Below are positions 22,495 through 32,215 of a stretch of 64,000 nucleotides of DNA, piece after piece (positions within the stretch are counted from its first letter, which is position 1; every line of letters begins with the position of its first letter). A program made the translations under genes and the position numbers. Where the stretch lies: IMG/VR virus record IMGVR_UViG_3300031578_000010, positions 26,432 to 90,431 of that record. The stretch is one strand, 5' to 3'. The stretch is from a virus. Below the pieces are notes generated by a model, which did not search any database, had not been told where the DNA came from, and saw only the letters and a program-made list of their open reading frames with translations.

Positions 22495-24520
22495 TTTGTT
22501 TTATTACACTCCTTCTTTCGATTCTTTTAACCACTGCAACATCCGGCAGCTGGCTTCTTAATTCCTTCAAATGGGATATTACAATAACAGAACTAAAATT
22601 ATTCCTCAAAGAATATAATAGATTAACCAACCGCTTCCTTGCCTTATCATCTAAGGAAGAGAAAACCTCATCTAAAAATAATAAATCACAATTCATACTC
22701 GAACTCTTGGCGGCTAATTCTGATAACCCTAAACCGATAGCAAGAATTATAGACTGTTTCTCGCCTCCAGAATACGATTCGAAATCGGCTATGCCTTCAG
22801 GAGATATTATGAATATATCCAATTTCTCTTTATAATTCCCCGATTTAGTTTTTGCGCCTGTTGTGAATTCTGCACTTATTCCCTCATCAGAGAGTATATC
22901 AAGATATTTATTTACTTTCTCATTTAAGACAGGCAGCACATTTTCTATTATTATTTGTCTTACACCTCCTGTTTTAGAAAACATTTCTACTACAAATTCT
23001 TGATTTCTTGTTTTCTTAACTAATTCCTCCCGTTCTTTATCTAATACGTTCGCGGCCTTTATCTCCGCCTGCATTCGTTCTATTTCACGATTAGCTCCTG
23101 CAAGTTTAGTCTGATGCTCTGCAACCGTACCTTTTGTTTTAAGAAGCCCTTTCCTTAATCTCTCTAACCTGTCAGCAGAATAATCCTCCGCTTTTATATC
23201 TTCTAAAATAATTGTAGCCCTATTCCTTGCCGCTTCTTTTCGTTTGGTTTCGACTTCTATTTCTTCAATTTCGCTATCAACCTTCAGGAGCTTTTGTGTT
23301 TCACGAATCCTGTCCTGTAAATCTTCAGCAGTTGGCAAAGAAATAATCTTCTCTCTTTTCCTTTCCAAAGTATCGAGCCTTTTAGTAATTTCTCCTATCT
23401 GTTTCTTTAACGCCTGGTATTTATTCCCTGCTATCGTTAAAACTTCCTTTTCATGATCCATTAATTTAGTTTTTACTTCTTCCGTATATTCGCGCTGGCA
23501 CTCCGAACATATTTTCTTTTTCTGAATATAATTAATCTTATCCTTTGCATTCTTTGCTTGCAACTTGGAAGAGATTTTTCCTTCCGTCTTTTCTTTTAAT
23601 ATAGTATTTCTTTCTGCAATTTCTGCCTCTATCTCTTTTAATCCTCCTCTTACAATTTGAACATTATCTAATTGAAGTTCAAGATCTTTTATTTTTTCAG
23701 CGCTATCGCCTGATATCTCTTTCAGTTGGTCTTTTCTTCGATTCAAAGAATTTAATTCTTTGGCAGTATTTTTTAAAGTATTCCTTGCAGAAGTATCAGC
23801 GGCCTCAAGGCGCTGTAATTTCTTCACTAACTCGTTTAAATTACTATATTTCTCTTCTGCTTCCTGTAAAGTCTCTTTATAGACCTGGACCACTTCTTGT
23901 AAACTTTTTAATTCCTTTTTTAATCTGACCCTATTTCGCAATTCAAGTTCAGTATCAATCATTTTTATCCTATCTTTTGAAATAAATAGTTTCGCCCGGG
24001 ATATGTCCGAACATTTATTTAATATTAAAAGGCCAAGAAAATTTGTTAAAAGTTCGTATCTCTCAGATGATCTCAGAGAAACAATCTTTGCAAGATCTCC
24101 TTGTCCAAATAAAACAGAATTTCTAAATGCTTCAAAATCAAATCCAATTAAATTTACAATTTCCTTATCAGTATCCTTCAGCCCCTTCCCGAACACCTCC
24201 CCCGTAGTCAAACAAGTAAAGCGAACTGCCCCATGATTGCCAGGATCTCGGCTTCTAATTACTTCATAATTATTTCCATTATGTTCAAATTCAAATGCCG
24301 CAGAACCAGAATTGGCCCCACGTCTTAATATCTGGGCCTTTGTAACGCCCCATCTTGTTGTCTGCCCGAATAAAGCGAAAGTAATAGCCTCGAAAATTGA
24401 AGACTTCCCTGCGCCGTTCGGGCCTACTATTAAAGAGAGCTGCTCAGAATAAAAATTGAATATATTAGTTTTCGTTCCATATTTAAACAAATTATTTATT
24501 TCGATTTTTATCGGCTTCAT
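22487..24520 (-). CDS. SbcC/Rad50-like recombination ATPase (gp46-type)
   Basis: 677 residues. Walker A GPNGAGKS lies at 33-40. A long coiled coil with a central CSECQREY provides a zinc hook (CxxC near the apex). The C-terminal ABC signature YSGGEKQS is followed by Walker B LLFLDEVFSSLD. The protein acts with the SbcD/gp47-like nuclease encoded immediately upstream to process DNA ends, feeding RecA. AAGGAG supports the start. Confidence 0.93.
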   Translation of the reverse strand: MKPIKIEINNLFKYGTKTNIFNFYSEQLSLIVGPNGAGKSSIFEAITFALFGQTTRWGVTKAQILRRGANSGSAAFEFEHNGNNYEVIRSRDPGNHGAVRFTCLTTGEVFGKGLKDTDKEIVNLIGFDFEAFRNSVLFGQGDLAKIVSLRSSERYELLTNFLGLLILNKCSDISRAKLFISKDRIKMIDTELELRNRVRLKKELKSLQEVVQVYKETLQEAEEKYSNLNELVKKLQRLEAADTSARNTLKNTAKELNSLNRRKDQLKEISGDSAEKIKDLELQLDNVQIVRGGLKEIEAEIAERNTILKEKTEGKISSKLQAKNAKDKINYIQKKKICSECQREYTEEVKTKLMDHEKEVLTIAGNKYQALKKQIGEITKRLDTLERKREKIISLPTAEDLQDRIRETQKLLKVDSEIEEIEVETKRKEAARNRATIILEDIKAEDYSADRLERLRKGLLKTKGTVAEHQTKLAGANREIERMQAEIKAANVLDKEREELVKKTRNQEFVVEMFSKTGGVRQIIIENVLPVLNEKVNKYLDILSDEGISAEFTTGAKTKSGNYKEKLDIFIISPEGIADFESYSGGEKQSIILAIGLGLSELAAKSSSMNCDLLFLDEVFSSLDDKARKRLVNLLYSLRNNFSSVIVISHLKELRSQLPDVAVVKRIERRSVIKQNV

Positions 24521-25526
24521 AAAGGATCTCCTTAGTTATATCCGTGATTTCCTGCCTATTCTTTTCCTTTGCAAACCTGTTAATATATCTCTTCAGATTC
24601 CCTTTCAATGACCCGTTGTTATTTATAGTTTCATCTTGACGCCGGCCTTTCGATTTAATTTTCCAGGTAACTTTATTCACAACAGATCCTTTCTTCTTTA
24701 TTTTTTCTATAACTTCTTTTATAGGGATGTCCTTTATATCTTTCTTCCTACAATTAACCACAATTTTATAAATTGCATTAGGTATCAAATGCCCTTTTAC
24801 TCCTTCCTTATTCACAATTATCTGAACTAAAGATTTATTTTCAATGGGAATGCTATGTAATTTCCCATTATTATAATATAAAAATCTTTTCTCATCTTCC
24901 CGCTCCCCGAAATCCAAATAATCGGGGCTGCCACAATAATAGAAATTATCCAAATTTTGTGGTTTATGTAAATGGCCAAGGATAAAATATTTGGCCTCAA
25001 AGTATTTATTAAACCCTTCTCTATTTATTCCACTTAATAACGCAAAGTTAGAAGCGCCAACGGTTGCCCCATTAATTAATAAATGGGCAAAGACACACTC
25101 ATAACTCCCTTGGAATTCTTTACAGATTTGTTTTATATATTTATTATCCTGTTCCATTTGAAGTTTGAAAGGCAATATAAGGAATCTTTTCCCATCCCTT
25201 GTAAACCTGGACGGTTCCATTACAACCCGCAACCTCTTGTCCCGGAAAGGGACAAGAGGCGCGAGCGTCGTTGTTCTGACCCCTACATCATGATTGCCGG
25301 GAAACAGCACTACTTCGAAATAATTTGTGTATTCCTTTATTAATTGATTAAATTTTGCCCTCAGACTATTGGATATCATCAGATGCTCATATATGTCTCC
25401 AGCGACTATTAAGAATTGGGCTTCTTTCCTTTTCGCATAGTTAAAGATCTGATGTAGAATTTTAAACCGATCCAGCCCGGGAATTTCCTCGCCAATATGT
25501 AAGTCGGCCGTGCAAACAAACCGCAT
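24492..25526 (-). CDS. SbcD/Mre11-like nuclease (gp47-type)
   Basis: 344 residues. The calcineurin-like phosphoesterase motifs are TADLHIGE, VAGDIYEH, FPGNHDVG, CVFAHLLING and LGHLHKPQ, in the right order. The C-terminal ~100 residues are the capping/SbcC-binding part. It overlaps the SbcC gene by 29 bases, so the two subunits are probably made in fixed ratio. Confidence 0.92.
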   Translation of the reverse strand: MRFVCTADLHIGEEIPGLDRFKILHQIFNYAKRKEAQFLIVAGDIYEHLMISNSLRAKFNQLIKEYTNYFEVVLFPGNHDVGVRTTTLAPLVPFRDKRLRVVMEPSRFTRDGKRFLILPFKLQMEQDNKYIKQICKEFQGSYECVFAHLLINGATVGASNFALLSGINREGFNKYFEAKYFILGHLHKPQNLDNFYYCGSPDYLDFGEREDEKRFLYYNNGKLHSIPIENKSLVQIIVNKEGVKGHLIPNAIYKIVVNCRKKDIKDIPIKEVIEKIKKKGSVVNKVTWKIKSKGRRQDETINNNGSLKGNLKRYINRFAKEKNRQEITDITKEILYEADKNRNK

Positions 25527-25565
25527 AATTTCATCCTTTCATTATCGACTTCCTTCTTTGTTTGG

Positions 25566-26615
25566 TTATGCGGTTTCTAAAAGCAGGCCGGCAAGGCTTT
25601 CCATTTCAGTCCTTTTTATATTATCCGTTATTTTTCCTGCAACAAATGCAAAGGCGAAAGCAGCGCCGAGAAGCGTCGGCTCCTCGTTCTTATACCTTTC
25701 AAGAACTCCTTCCTCGAATTTCTTCGAGAACTTATATTTTATCCGAATCTTCTCTAACCAAGCCGGGAATTTATCCACAGGAAGTGCTCTCTTTCTGGCC
25801 TTTTCTGCCATGGTTGATACTCCGCCCATTGCGCCCTCCAATTTAACGCAAAGCGCGTCTTCCATTTCAATTTGTAGCCTGGACGCGGGCGCCTCGTCCT
25901 TCCCCAATTTATCAAAGCGCGCCCTAAAATAGCGCTTTAATGAATTTCCCAACATAATCCGCGGCAGAATATAAGATGAAGGACTCTCGCGATATATCGC
26001 CAAGTCAAGTTTCGGCGAATGAAGGGCAAATTCAGAATTAGAGGCGATTATTCCTGCAAAATTCCCTCCCAAATTTTCGAACCCCTTCGTGAAAACTCGA
26101 TTTGGCAGGATAACCCGGATGATCATTTCGTTATCCTGGAAAGCGGAAGATTCGATAATGATCTCTTCTTTCAAGACTGTTATGAAAACGCCAAGAAATA
26201 ACTCGTGTGTGAAACGGATATCCTTGCCGAAAATAAATCCCCGAACGAATTTGCCCAGCATGTCTATTCCCCACTTCTCTTCCTTCGGCAAGGAAGCGAG
26301 GAACCAATTAAAGATATCCGCTCGGATATCAGGCGACAATGCCTTATAGAAATCCTCCGGAATTTTGAATCTTTTAATCAACTGGCTGAAGGCCAGAGGA
26401 GATATCTTACATATCTCGGGGCTCTTTTTCCCAATGATGAAATCAGGATAAACTAAATTATTGGACGGAGATACACGGAGGTTAGAGGCTTTCCCGCTTA
26501 CCTCCTTAATTCCTTTGTGCGCAGCCTGAAGAAGATTTCTTATTTCCGCGAACTCTTTCTTGTTGTCCACCTTCTTTGCTTCCTGCTCCTTTGTTACCGT
26601 TGTTTCTTCCGACAT
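25566..26615 (-). CDS. Hypothetical protein, DUF932-like pattern
   Basis: 349 residues; ATG at 26615 chosen for AAGGAGCAC. The segment with ILPNRVFTKGFENLGGNFAG and IIASNSEFALHSPKLDLAIY resembles the NSE motif region of DUF932 phage/plasmid-like proteins. The C-terminal segment AAFAFAFVAGKITDNI is alanine-rich and helical. The family is common in phage replication modules, but its biochemical role is unclear. Placement between recA and sbcD suggests recombination. Confidence 0.55.
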   Translation of the reverse strand: MSEETTVTKEQEAKKVDNKKEFAEIRNLLQAAHKGIKEVSGKASNLRVSPSNNLVYPDFIIGKKSPEICKISPLAFSQLIKRFKIPEDFYKALSPDIRADIFNWFLASLPKEEKWGIDMLGKFVRGFIFGKDIRFTHELFLGVFITVLKEEIIIESSAFQDNEMIIRVILPNRVFTKGFENLGGNFAGIIASNSEFALHSPKLDLAIYRESPSSYILPRIMLGNSLKRYFRARFDKLGKDEAPASRLQIEMEDALCVKLEGAMGGVSTMAEKARKRALPVDKFPAWLEKIRIKYKFSKKFEEGVLERYKNEEPTLLGAAFAFAFVAGKITDNIKRTEMESLAGLLLETA

Positions 26616-26628
26616 GGTGTGCTCCTTC

Positions 26629-27621
26629 CTAAAAGCGTGACTGAATATAGTCACTCGTTATTTTTAAAAACCTTTTTCTTGTATTCTTTTTAGAAAGCAA
26701 AACTTCCAGAAACTTCTTCTGGCTTCTTTCAGTAATATCCTCGAATACAAACTTGCCCTTTTTCTTCCTTAGAATTTTTCCTTCCCTGGCCCAAAGAAAT
26801 AATTCCTTCGCTTTATCTATTCCTTTATCAAAAGTAATGTAGAAACGTCCTACTCTAAAAGGCGGACAAATCTTAGATTTAACAACCTTAGCAAAAACAA
26901 AGTTTGAAGTTTCCTTTTGCCCTTCCTTTTCCGTTTTTACTCGTCTAATTTCAATCCGAACAGAAGCCCAAAACTTTAGCGCCCTTCCTCCCGGCGTCGT
27001 CTTCCCGCCACGAGAAAAGCCCCAGCCTATTTTATCCCTTTCTTGATTTAAGAATATAACGAGAACCTTTTTAATATCTGCCAATGCTGCTATTTTTCGA
27101 AGCGCCTTCCCCATCATTCTTGCCTGAAGCGCTACCGTTTCGTCATCCATTTCCCCTTCGAGTTCTTTCTTTGGAACTAAAGCGGCAACGCTATCAATAA
27201 CAATCGTTTTTAGTTTGCCACCTTTTATTAATTCTCGAACAATTCCAAGAGCTTGTTCCCCGTAACTGGGCTGACTTAAATATAAATCCTCTATATTTAC
27301 TCCTATTTTTTTGGCATAGGCAGGATCTAAAGCGTGCTCGGCATCTACTATTCCAGCAGGACCAAAAGTCTTTTGAGTATTGGCCAAAATTTTAAGAGCA
27401 AGAGAAGTCTTGCCGGCCGACTCCGGTCCATATAATTCTATTATTCTGCCAAAAGGAAGCCCTTTCCCGCCTAATGCCTTGTCAAGAGAAACCGATCCAG
27501 TTGATACACAAATGCCAGGATCAAGAGGTTTATCTCCAAGGCGCATGATCGAACCTTTTCCATATTTCTTCTCGATCAGCGCCATAGTTTTAACTATGGT
27601 ATTCTTTTTCTTCTTTTTCAT
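26629..27621 (-). CDS. recA: RecA recombinase, bacterial type
   Basis: 330 residues from the ATG at 27621. Walker A GPESAGKT is at 65-72. Other RecA signatures are VDAEHALDPAYAKKIGV, VIDSVAALVPKKELEGEM, FLNQERDKIGWGF and TTPGGRALKFWASVRIE. It is nearly bacterial RecA in length and sequence rather than T4 UvsX-like. It catalyses strand exchange, here with the SbcCD-like complex and RuvC in one run of genes. An extended basic C-terminus replaces the acidic tail of many RecA proteins. Confidence 0.95.
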   Translation of the reverse strand: MKKKKKNTIVKTMALIEKKYGKGSIMRLGDKPLDPGICVSTGSVSLDKALGGKGLPFGRIIELYGPESAGKTSLALKILANTQKTFGPAGIVDAEHALDPAYAKKIGVNIEDLYLSQPSYGEQALGIVRELIKGGKLKTIVIDSVAALVPKKELEGEMDDETVALQARMMGKALRKIAALADIKKVLVIFLNQERDKIGWGFSRGGKTTPGGRALKFWASVRIEIRRVKTEKEGQKETSNFVFAKVVKSKICPPFRVGRFYITFDKGIDKAKELFLWAREGKILRKKKGKFVFEDITERSQKKFLEVLLSKKNTRKRFLKITSDYIQSRF

Positions 27622-27626
27622 GTTAT

Positions 27627-28304
27627 CTACCAATTAAGCTCGTCCTCGTCGTCGTCGTCATCGTCTTCACTTTTCTTGCCCTTTTTCTTTTTTCCGCCTT
27701 TCTTCCCTTTTTTGTTTTTCTTGCTCTTTTTCTTGTTTCTTTTCTTGGATTTCTTTTCCTCCTCCTCTTCCTCGTCGTCTTCATCCTCGTCGTCGTCGTC
27801 ATCGTCGTCCTCTTCCTCGTCGTCGTCATCGTCGTCGTCTTCATCTTCTTCTTCCTCGTCGTCATCCCCATCTTCGTCATCGTCGTCATCGTCAGTTTCT
27901 TCCGGCTCCTCGCGATCCTTCTTTCCCTTTTTCAAAGAAAAGACCTCGTCGACTTTACACTTCGGTGTGCCATCGTCGTTCACGCTATCCGTATGAACGA
28001 TTGAAATTCGGACCTTTTTCCCTTGCAGAATAGAAATGTCGAACTTCCCTGTTTTGAATTTCATCCCGCCAAGAAGCCGTTTGAGCCACCTGCCCGTTTT
28101 ATTTTTTGGGCGGGCATCGAAAGGAGACCATGCTCGCATTTCTACTCCCTTGTGTTTCCCTTTCAGTATTTTAAAAGACCATTTTAATTGAATACCGTAC
28201 TTTCCATCCTCCTTTTCTATCTTGGTTATTTGGGCAAGATAGATATCCTCCGGAATTGAAAACCCGGCGCTTTTCGGTGACATAGGAATTCTGAGGCGCT
28301 TCAT
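27627..28304 (-). CDS. SSB-like (DUF669-type) DNA-binding protein with long acidic and Lys-rich tail
   Basis: 225 residues. The first ~130 residues look like an OB-fold (EDIYLAQITKIEKEDGKYGI, VRISIVHTDSV). About 45 nearly pure Asp/Glu residues follow, then about 30 lysine-rich residues, then a second acidic tip ending DELNW. SSB proteins end in an acidic tail that docks partners. Position beside recA and clamp-loader genes supports an ssDNA-binding role. The tandem GAC/GAG codons are prone to slippage. Confidence 0.65.
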   Translation of the reverse strand: MKRLRIPMSPKSAGFSIPEDIYLAQITKIEKEDGKYGIQLKWSFKILKGKHKGVEMRAWSPFDARPKNKTGRWLKRLLGGMKFKTGKFDISILQGKKVRISIVHTDSVNDDGTPKCKVDEVFSLKKGKKDREEPEETDDDDDDEDGDDDEEEEDEDDDDDDDEEEDDDDDDDEDEDDEEEEEEKKSKKRNKKKSKKNKKGKKGGKKKKGKKSEDDDDDDEDELNW

Positions 28305-28585
28305 TTCTTGCTCCTTTTCTTCTCTTTCCTTGCCTTGATTTCCTTTATATAGTCAGCAATGTCCTCCTGGACTTGCTTCCGACATTCTGCTATTAATCTC
28401 TTCGATACAAGTCTTATTTTCTTTTTATTCTTTAACTTATCATTCGTCAAAACAATAGTTTGTTCATAGAAAGCATAAAAACGTGTCGTATGAAAACCGC
28501 TAATAAGCAAATTCTCTTCGAAAGCCCTCCTAACAACAAATATTTTTTTAGTTAATCTTTCTAAAGAATTTAATATATTTGGCAT
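28301..28585 (-). CDS. Basic helical hypothetical protein
   Basis: 94 residues, preceded by GAGGAGGAAG. It is basic and helical (NDKLKNKKKIRLVSKRLIAE) and ends in ARKEKKRSKK. Its ATG overlaps the stop of the clamp-loader gene by one base and its stop overlaps the next start. It is probably a replication accessory protein; no family recognised. Confidence 0.6.
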   Translation of the reverse strand: MPNILNSLERLTKKIFVVRRAFEENLLISGFHTTRFYAFYEQTIVLTNDKLKNKKKIRLVSKRLIAECRKQVQEDIADYIKEIKARKEKKRSKK

Positions 28586-29445
28586 TACTTCCTCCTCTGA
28601 TTTTTCTTTATCTTTATAAATGCAGAAATTAATTGCAACGATTTGACACAGCCCAGTCGCATCCTCATATCACATTCAGCAAGATTTAAAACGGCAACCA
28701 TATTTCTATTTTCTATCGCTTCATCTGTCATTACTTTAAAAAGATATTCGGGCTCCATCTTATAAGCGTAATTTGCAAACTCACCTATATTTAAAGAGAA
28801 AACATCCTCGATTATTTCATCATTTAAATCGGCGCCATTTTTCTTTGCTTCTAATAAATGCAATAAACGTCGGGCATCTCCATTAGATTCCATAATTATC
28901 AATTTAAATTGGTTTTTCTTTATCTTAATATTCTCCACTTGAATAACTCGTTTTGCTAAGACCTCCATATCCTTTTTATCAATCTTTTTAAAATGACAAA
29001 TAGAGCAACGGGAAATGATCGGCTCTATAACCTTGTTTATATAATTACAAGATAAAATAAAACGGCAATTATCGGAATATATCTCCATCATCCTTCTAAG
29101 AGCATGTTGGGCATCCTTTGTTATTTCGCTGGCTTCATCCAAAAATACTATTTTATATTTTCCAAAACCTTTAGTCCTGGCAAATTCCTTTACCTTCCCT
29201 CTAATAACATCAATTCCGCGTTCTGAACTCGCGTTTAATTCCAGAAGAGAATTCTTCCAATCTGCTCCGAATATTTCTCTTGCAATTATTATCGCCACAG
29301 ATGTTTTGCCCGTTCCAGCATCTCCTGAGAATAAAAGGTTGGGGATAATATGTTCTTTTTCAATAAACTTTTTTATTACTTTTATAATAGAGTCCTGGCC
29401 TATAACTTCATCAAATTTATTTGGTCTATATTTCTCTATAAACAT
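28585..29445 (-). CDS. Clamp loader ATPase, RFC small-subunit / gp44-type
   Basis: 286 residues. [17 protein letters not shown] is the RFC box start. Walker A GDAGTGKT is at 41-48, Walker B is IVFLDEASE, and [10 protein letters not shown] is the SRC arginine-finger motif of RFC small subunits. It is closer to archaeal/eukaryotic RFC and T4 gp44 than to bacterial DnaX. It opens the PCNA-like ring encoded at 33126 and loads it on primed DNA, probably with the protein at 30795. Confidence 0.93.
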   Translation of the reverse strand: MFIEKYRPNKFDEVIGQDSIIKVIKKFIEKEHIIPNLLFSGDAGTGKTSVAIIIAREIFGADWKNSLLELNASSERGIDVIRGKVKEFARTKGFGKYKIVFLDEASEITKDAQHALRRMMEIYSDNCRFILSCNYINKVIEPIISRCSICHFKKIDKKDMEVLAKRVIQVENIKIKKNQFKLIIMESNGDARRLLHLLEAKKNGADLNDEIIEDVFSLNIGEFANYAYKMEPEYLFKVMTDEAIENRNMVAVLNLAECDMRMRLGCVKSLQLISAFIKIKKNQRRK

Positions 29446-29456
29446 CTCAACCTCGT

Positions 29457-29909
29457 TTAAATTAAGGAACGATCAGGTTTTTTTATCAGTATAACTCCTT
29501 TAGTTTTCTTCCCCCATACAACCTTTTGCCCAGTTAAATTAAAGCCGAATTTCTCAAAAAACCTAATCGATCTTTTGTTCTTTGCCATGGCCTCCGTCCA
29601 TATTACTTTATCTCGATAAATAATAAGGAACTTTTTTAAAACCCTCCCAGCGTTTCCATCCCCCGGCATCTTAGTAACAATTTCAGATATATGGCAATCC
29701 CCACAATGACGCTTAACACCATGAAACCTTGTATTTACTTTATATATTCGATAAATTATTACAACATTATCTTGAAAAATTACTTGATTCCTTTTTATCG
29801 GATCCTCTAATTTTGCAGCATAATATCTCTTTATATACGGAAATATATTATCATATTTCAGAAATATTTTCTTTATCTTATCTAAATCATTAATAGTTGC
29901 GAATTTCAT
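29457..29909 (-). CDS. GNAT-family acyltransferase
   Basis: 150 residues from the ATG at 29909 (AGGGG upstream). The acetyl-CoA pyrophosphate-loop region is around [12 protein letters not shown], and the final [14 protein letters not shown] matches the GNAT C-terminal motif. HCGDCH in the middle could bind metal. The neighbouring PLP enzyme and methyltransferases make a DNA-modification role possible: Mom of phage Mu is a GNAT-fold enzyme acting on adenine. The actual substrate is unknown. Confidence 0.72.
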   Translation of the reverse strand: MKFATINDLDKIKKIFLKYDNIFPYIKRYYAAKLEDPIKRNQVIFQDNVVIIYRIYKVNTRFHGVKRHCGDCHISEIVTKMPGDGNAGRVLKKFLIIYRDKVIWTEAMAKNKRSIRFFEKFGFNLTGQKVVWGKKTKGVILIKKPDRSLI

Positions 29910-29911
29910 CG

Positions 29912-30805
29912 TCAACCCCTAATGATATTGGCGTTGCCAACTACCCAAAAACAAACCTTGTCCTTCTTCTTGTCAATCAATTTCTCTCTAATCATAAAAT
30001 CATAGGCCTTAGATTCATATATATTATCCAATTCAAATCCAACATTTATATGTAAAGCCTTAGAATAGGAATATTTTCCACTATAATATTTAAACTTATA
30101 ACAAAATCTTGGCAAACCAATTCCAGAATATATAACAGGCCTTCTATCATGACCGAAAGGTTGAATGGCTATTATCTTCTTTAATTTAAGCTTATATCTT
30201 AGAACACCCGACATAATTCCTGAAAATGTTAATCCGCTCCCTACAATAACAACCATCGTATCTATAAACTCAGGGATATTTTTAACTTGGTGCGCTGTTA
30301 CATCGATTATTGACTTCCGATCCGAAGATACGTTCATCCCAAAAGCAACCAAAAACATAGGGCGCTCTTTAGCAAGAGTTTTTAACCTGCTATATAGAAC
30401 ATTATTAAACCCATAATGTTCAGATACAACCTTTATCTCAGAGCCCAACTTCTTAGCAATACGAATAGTCCGATAATTCGATAAAGCCTTTTCAACCGTT
30501 GTCCCTCCAATTCCAATAATAGACTTAAAACCTAACTCCTTCGCAACCCTCGAAACTATTGTTCCTTGTGGCGAAGATACCGAAGTTGCTGTTGCTACCG
30601 TTCTATTAAAAGAAGAAATTATCTGTTTCCTATTAGATAGTAGCAAGGTGAGACACTGGCGAACTTTCCCGCCGTTTATTTGGTTATATAATTTGTGACA
30701 AGATCTAAATCGCCCAAACGGCTTAAATAGATCATCTCGCTTAAAATAAATTCCATCATATTCCTCAACAGGAGTTAAATCATATATTCCGTATTTATTT
30801 TTCAT
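29912..30805 (-). CDS. PLP-dependent enzyme, ACC deaminase / D-cysteine desulfhydrase type
   Basis: 297 residues. FKRDDLFKPFG and NGGKVRQ supply the substrate loop and the PLP-binding lysine. SSPQGTIVSRVAKELGF corresponds to the QSNHxR segment, and VGSGLTFSGI is a phosphate-binding glycine loop. The protein belongs to the fold-type II (tryptophan synthase beta) group. Metabolic enzymes of this type in phages can act in base hypermodification; here it is packed between a GNAT and clamp-loader genes. Confidence 0.78.
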   Translation of the reverse strand: MKNKYGIYDLTPVEEYDGIYFKRDDLFKPFGRFRSCHKLYNQINGGKVRQCLTLLLSNRKQIISSFNRTVATATSVSSPQGTIVSRVAKELGFKSIIGIGGTTVEKALSNYRTIRIAKKLGSEIKVVSEHYGFNNVLYSRLKTLAKERPMFLVAFGMNVSSDRKSIIDVTAHQVKNIPEFIDTMVVIVGSGLTFSGIMSGVLRYKLKLKKIIAIQPFGHDRRPVIYSGIGLPRFCYKFKYYSGKYSYSKALHINVGFELDNIYESKAYDFMIREKLIDKKKDKVCFWVVGNANIIRG

Positions 30806-31352
30806 TTTGACCCCTTGTAGGAAAACTATAATAAAACCTCATAAAGGGGCTATATTTCGGATTAAAACAAGACAATAAAAAATGTACTATCCTTCTTTCA
30901 GTATAATATAATAACTGATCTATTCTATTTATTAAATTAATATTCTCTAAATCGTTTTCATCCAGGTTACTTATAATCCACTTCAATAAAACCTCCAACG
31001 GAGGTTTCTCTCTTTCTAAGGAATTAAAAACCTGTTTTCTATTCTTATTTGAAAAGATCAAAGAGAGTGTATGGAAAATATTGCTTCCTTCTGTCTTTCC
31101 ATAATAAAGAACTTTATTAACCAAATGTTTGACTTTTTGGATTCTATCTTCTTTCGCTGTTCTTAGATCAATATCACAGGAACTTCTTTTTATTATAGAA
31201 TTTAATTTCCTTATATCTAATCTCCCAGCATCCAAATCTATTATTATCTTAGATTTAATTAACTGTTTTGCCAACATCTTATTTAGAGTAATTTTGTCTA
31301 AAGATATTGCATCTTTAAAGATCTCTTTATCGCAAACAAGCAACCTAATCAT
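30795..31352 (-). CDS. Probable second clamp-loader subunit (RFC-L C-terminal / gp62-like)
   Basis: 185 residues without a P-loop. The segment LEREKPPLEVLLKWIISNL followed by a helical pair (INRIDQLLYYTERRIVHFL) resembles the collar domain of archaeal RFC large subunits, which reads like EDLLLWIDENL...LSRADxFLGR. T4 gp62 likewise is a loader subunit with no ATPase. Position near the RFC-like ATPase, clamp and polymerase supports this. The assignment is by pattern only. Confidence 0.5.
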   Translation of the reverse strand: MIRLLVCDKEIFKDAISLDKITLNKMLAKQLIKSKIIIDLDAGRLDIRKLNSIIKRSSCDIDLRTAKEDRIQKVKHLVNKVLYYGKTEGSNIFHTLSLIFSNKNRKQVFNSLEREKPPLEVLLKWIISNLDENDLENINLINRIDQLLYYTERRIVHFLLSCFNPKYSPFMRFYYSFPTRGQNEK

Positions 31353-32215
31353 TATATTCTCTGAAATATTTGAGCATATTCGTGGACTCGAACTAAATTA
31401 TGATTTCCTTTTGTGAACATCCCGATTCGCTGTATAGCCGGCGTTCCCCTAAAAATAATAGGAATCTCTTCCAACATTTTAAAACCTGTTCGGTGCATTC
31501 TTGCAGTGTCATGATTCATTCCCTGTAAATATCCATCCAAATCTCTAACCAAACCAATAACCCAAACTGAAATAGCCCCTTTCTTTAATATTCTATAACT
31601 CTCGTTTATTGATTTCTGAATTCCTTTATTAAACTCATCGTATGTTCCTAACATTGATAAATCTTTCTTTCCTCCTCGATAGTGTTCCACATTCCAATAA
31701 GGCGGGCAAGTAATAAGAAAGTCTGCAATTTCATCCTCAACCATTGGAACAGATCTTGAATCGCCACATATTATCTTAACTTTTTTAGATACCTTATTTC
31801 TTTTCGCCCTCCGCAAAATTGCCTCACATTCGTTCTTTCTAATTTCAATTCCAATATAATCCATTCCATGGCGGGCCGCCATAATTGCCCTTGTCCCTCC
31901 CCCAGCGAAAGGATCGTAACATATCCCCTTCTTGGGAGCGTATCTATTAAAAATCCAATACGCTGTCGCTGGATTAAAAACACTTTGAGAATTCCTATAA
32001 CAAGATTTCTTAGATTGATTTTCTGGCTGAAGGCAAGCCGCTCTTTCGGATCCAAAATAGGCGGAATCCCCAATATGCCTTTTCTGCCTTCTAACCTCTG
32101 GATCAGATAAATATGACTCCCAAACTGTAAATGGCGGAGCCGGCAATCTGCCCACAGATGTTTTAAAATCGCCAACTATCTGGCCAAATAGGTCTTTAAC
32201 TTGTTTTCTTGACAT
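31352..32215 (-). CDS. DNA methyltransferase, amino-group type (paralogue 2 of 3)
   Basis: 287 residues. DPFAGGGTRAIMAARHGM (motif I) and FLITCPPYWNVEHYRGG (motif IV with cysteine in place of D/N/S) match the paralogues at 15220 and 32215. The N-terminus MSRKQVKDLFGQIVGDFKT shares their DLFG-x-x-VG-x-FKT signature. The start overlaps the stop of the adjacent paralogue by one base. Sequence differences in the middle (about 40-80) suggest different target sites. Confidence 0.88.
   Translation of the reverse strand: MSRKQVKDLFGQIVGDFKTSVGRLPAPPFTVWESYLSDPEVRRQKRHIGDSAYFGSERAACLQPENQSKKSCYRNSQSVFNPATAYWIFNRYAPKKGICYDPFAGGGTRAIMAARHGMDYIGIEIRKNECEAILRRAKRNKVSKKVKIICGDSRSVPMVEDEIADFLITCPPYWNVEHYRGGKKDLSMLGTYDEFNKGIQKSINESYRILKKGAISVWVIGLVRDLDGYLQGMNHDTARMHRTGFKMLEEIPIIFRGTPAIQRIGMFTKGNHNLVRVHEYAQIFQRI

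Noticed and set aside
27676-27996. Plus-strand poly-serine frame
   Set aside because: Antisense of GAC/GAG repeats in the SSB-like gene; a serine homopolymer of this type is a shadow.
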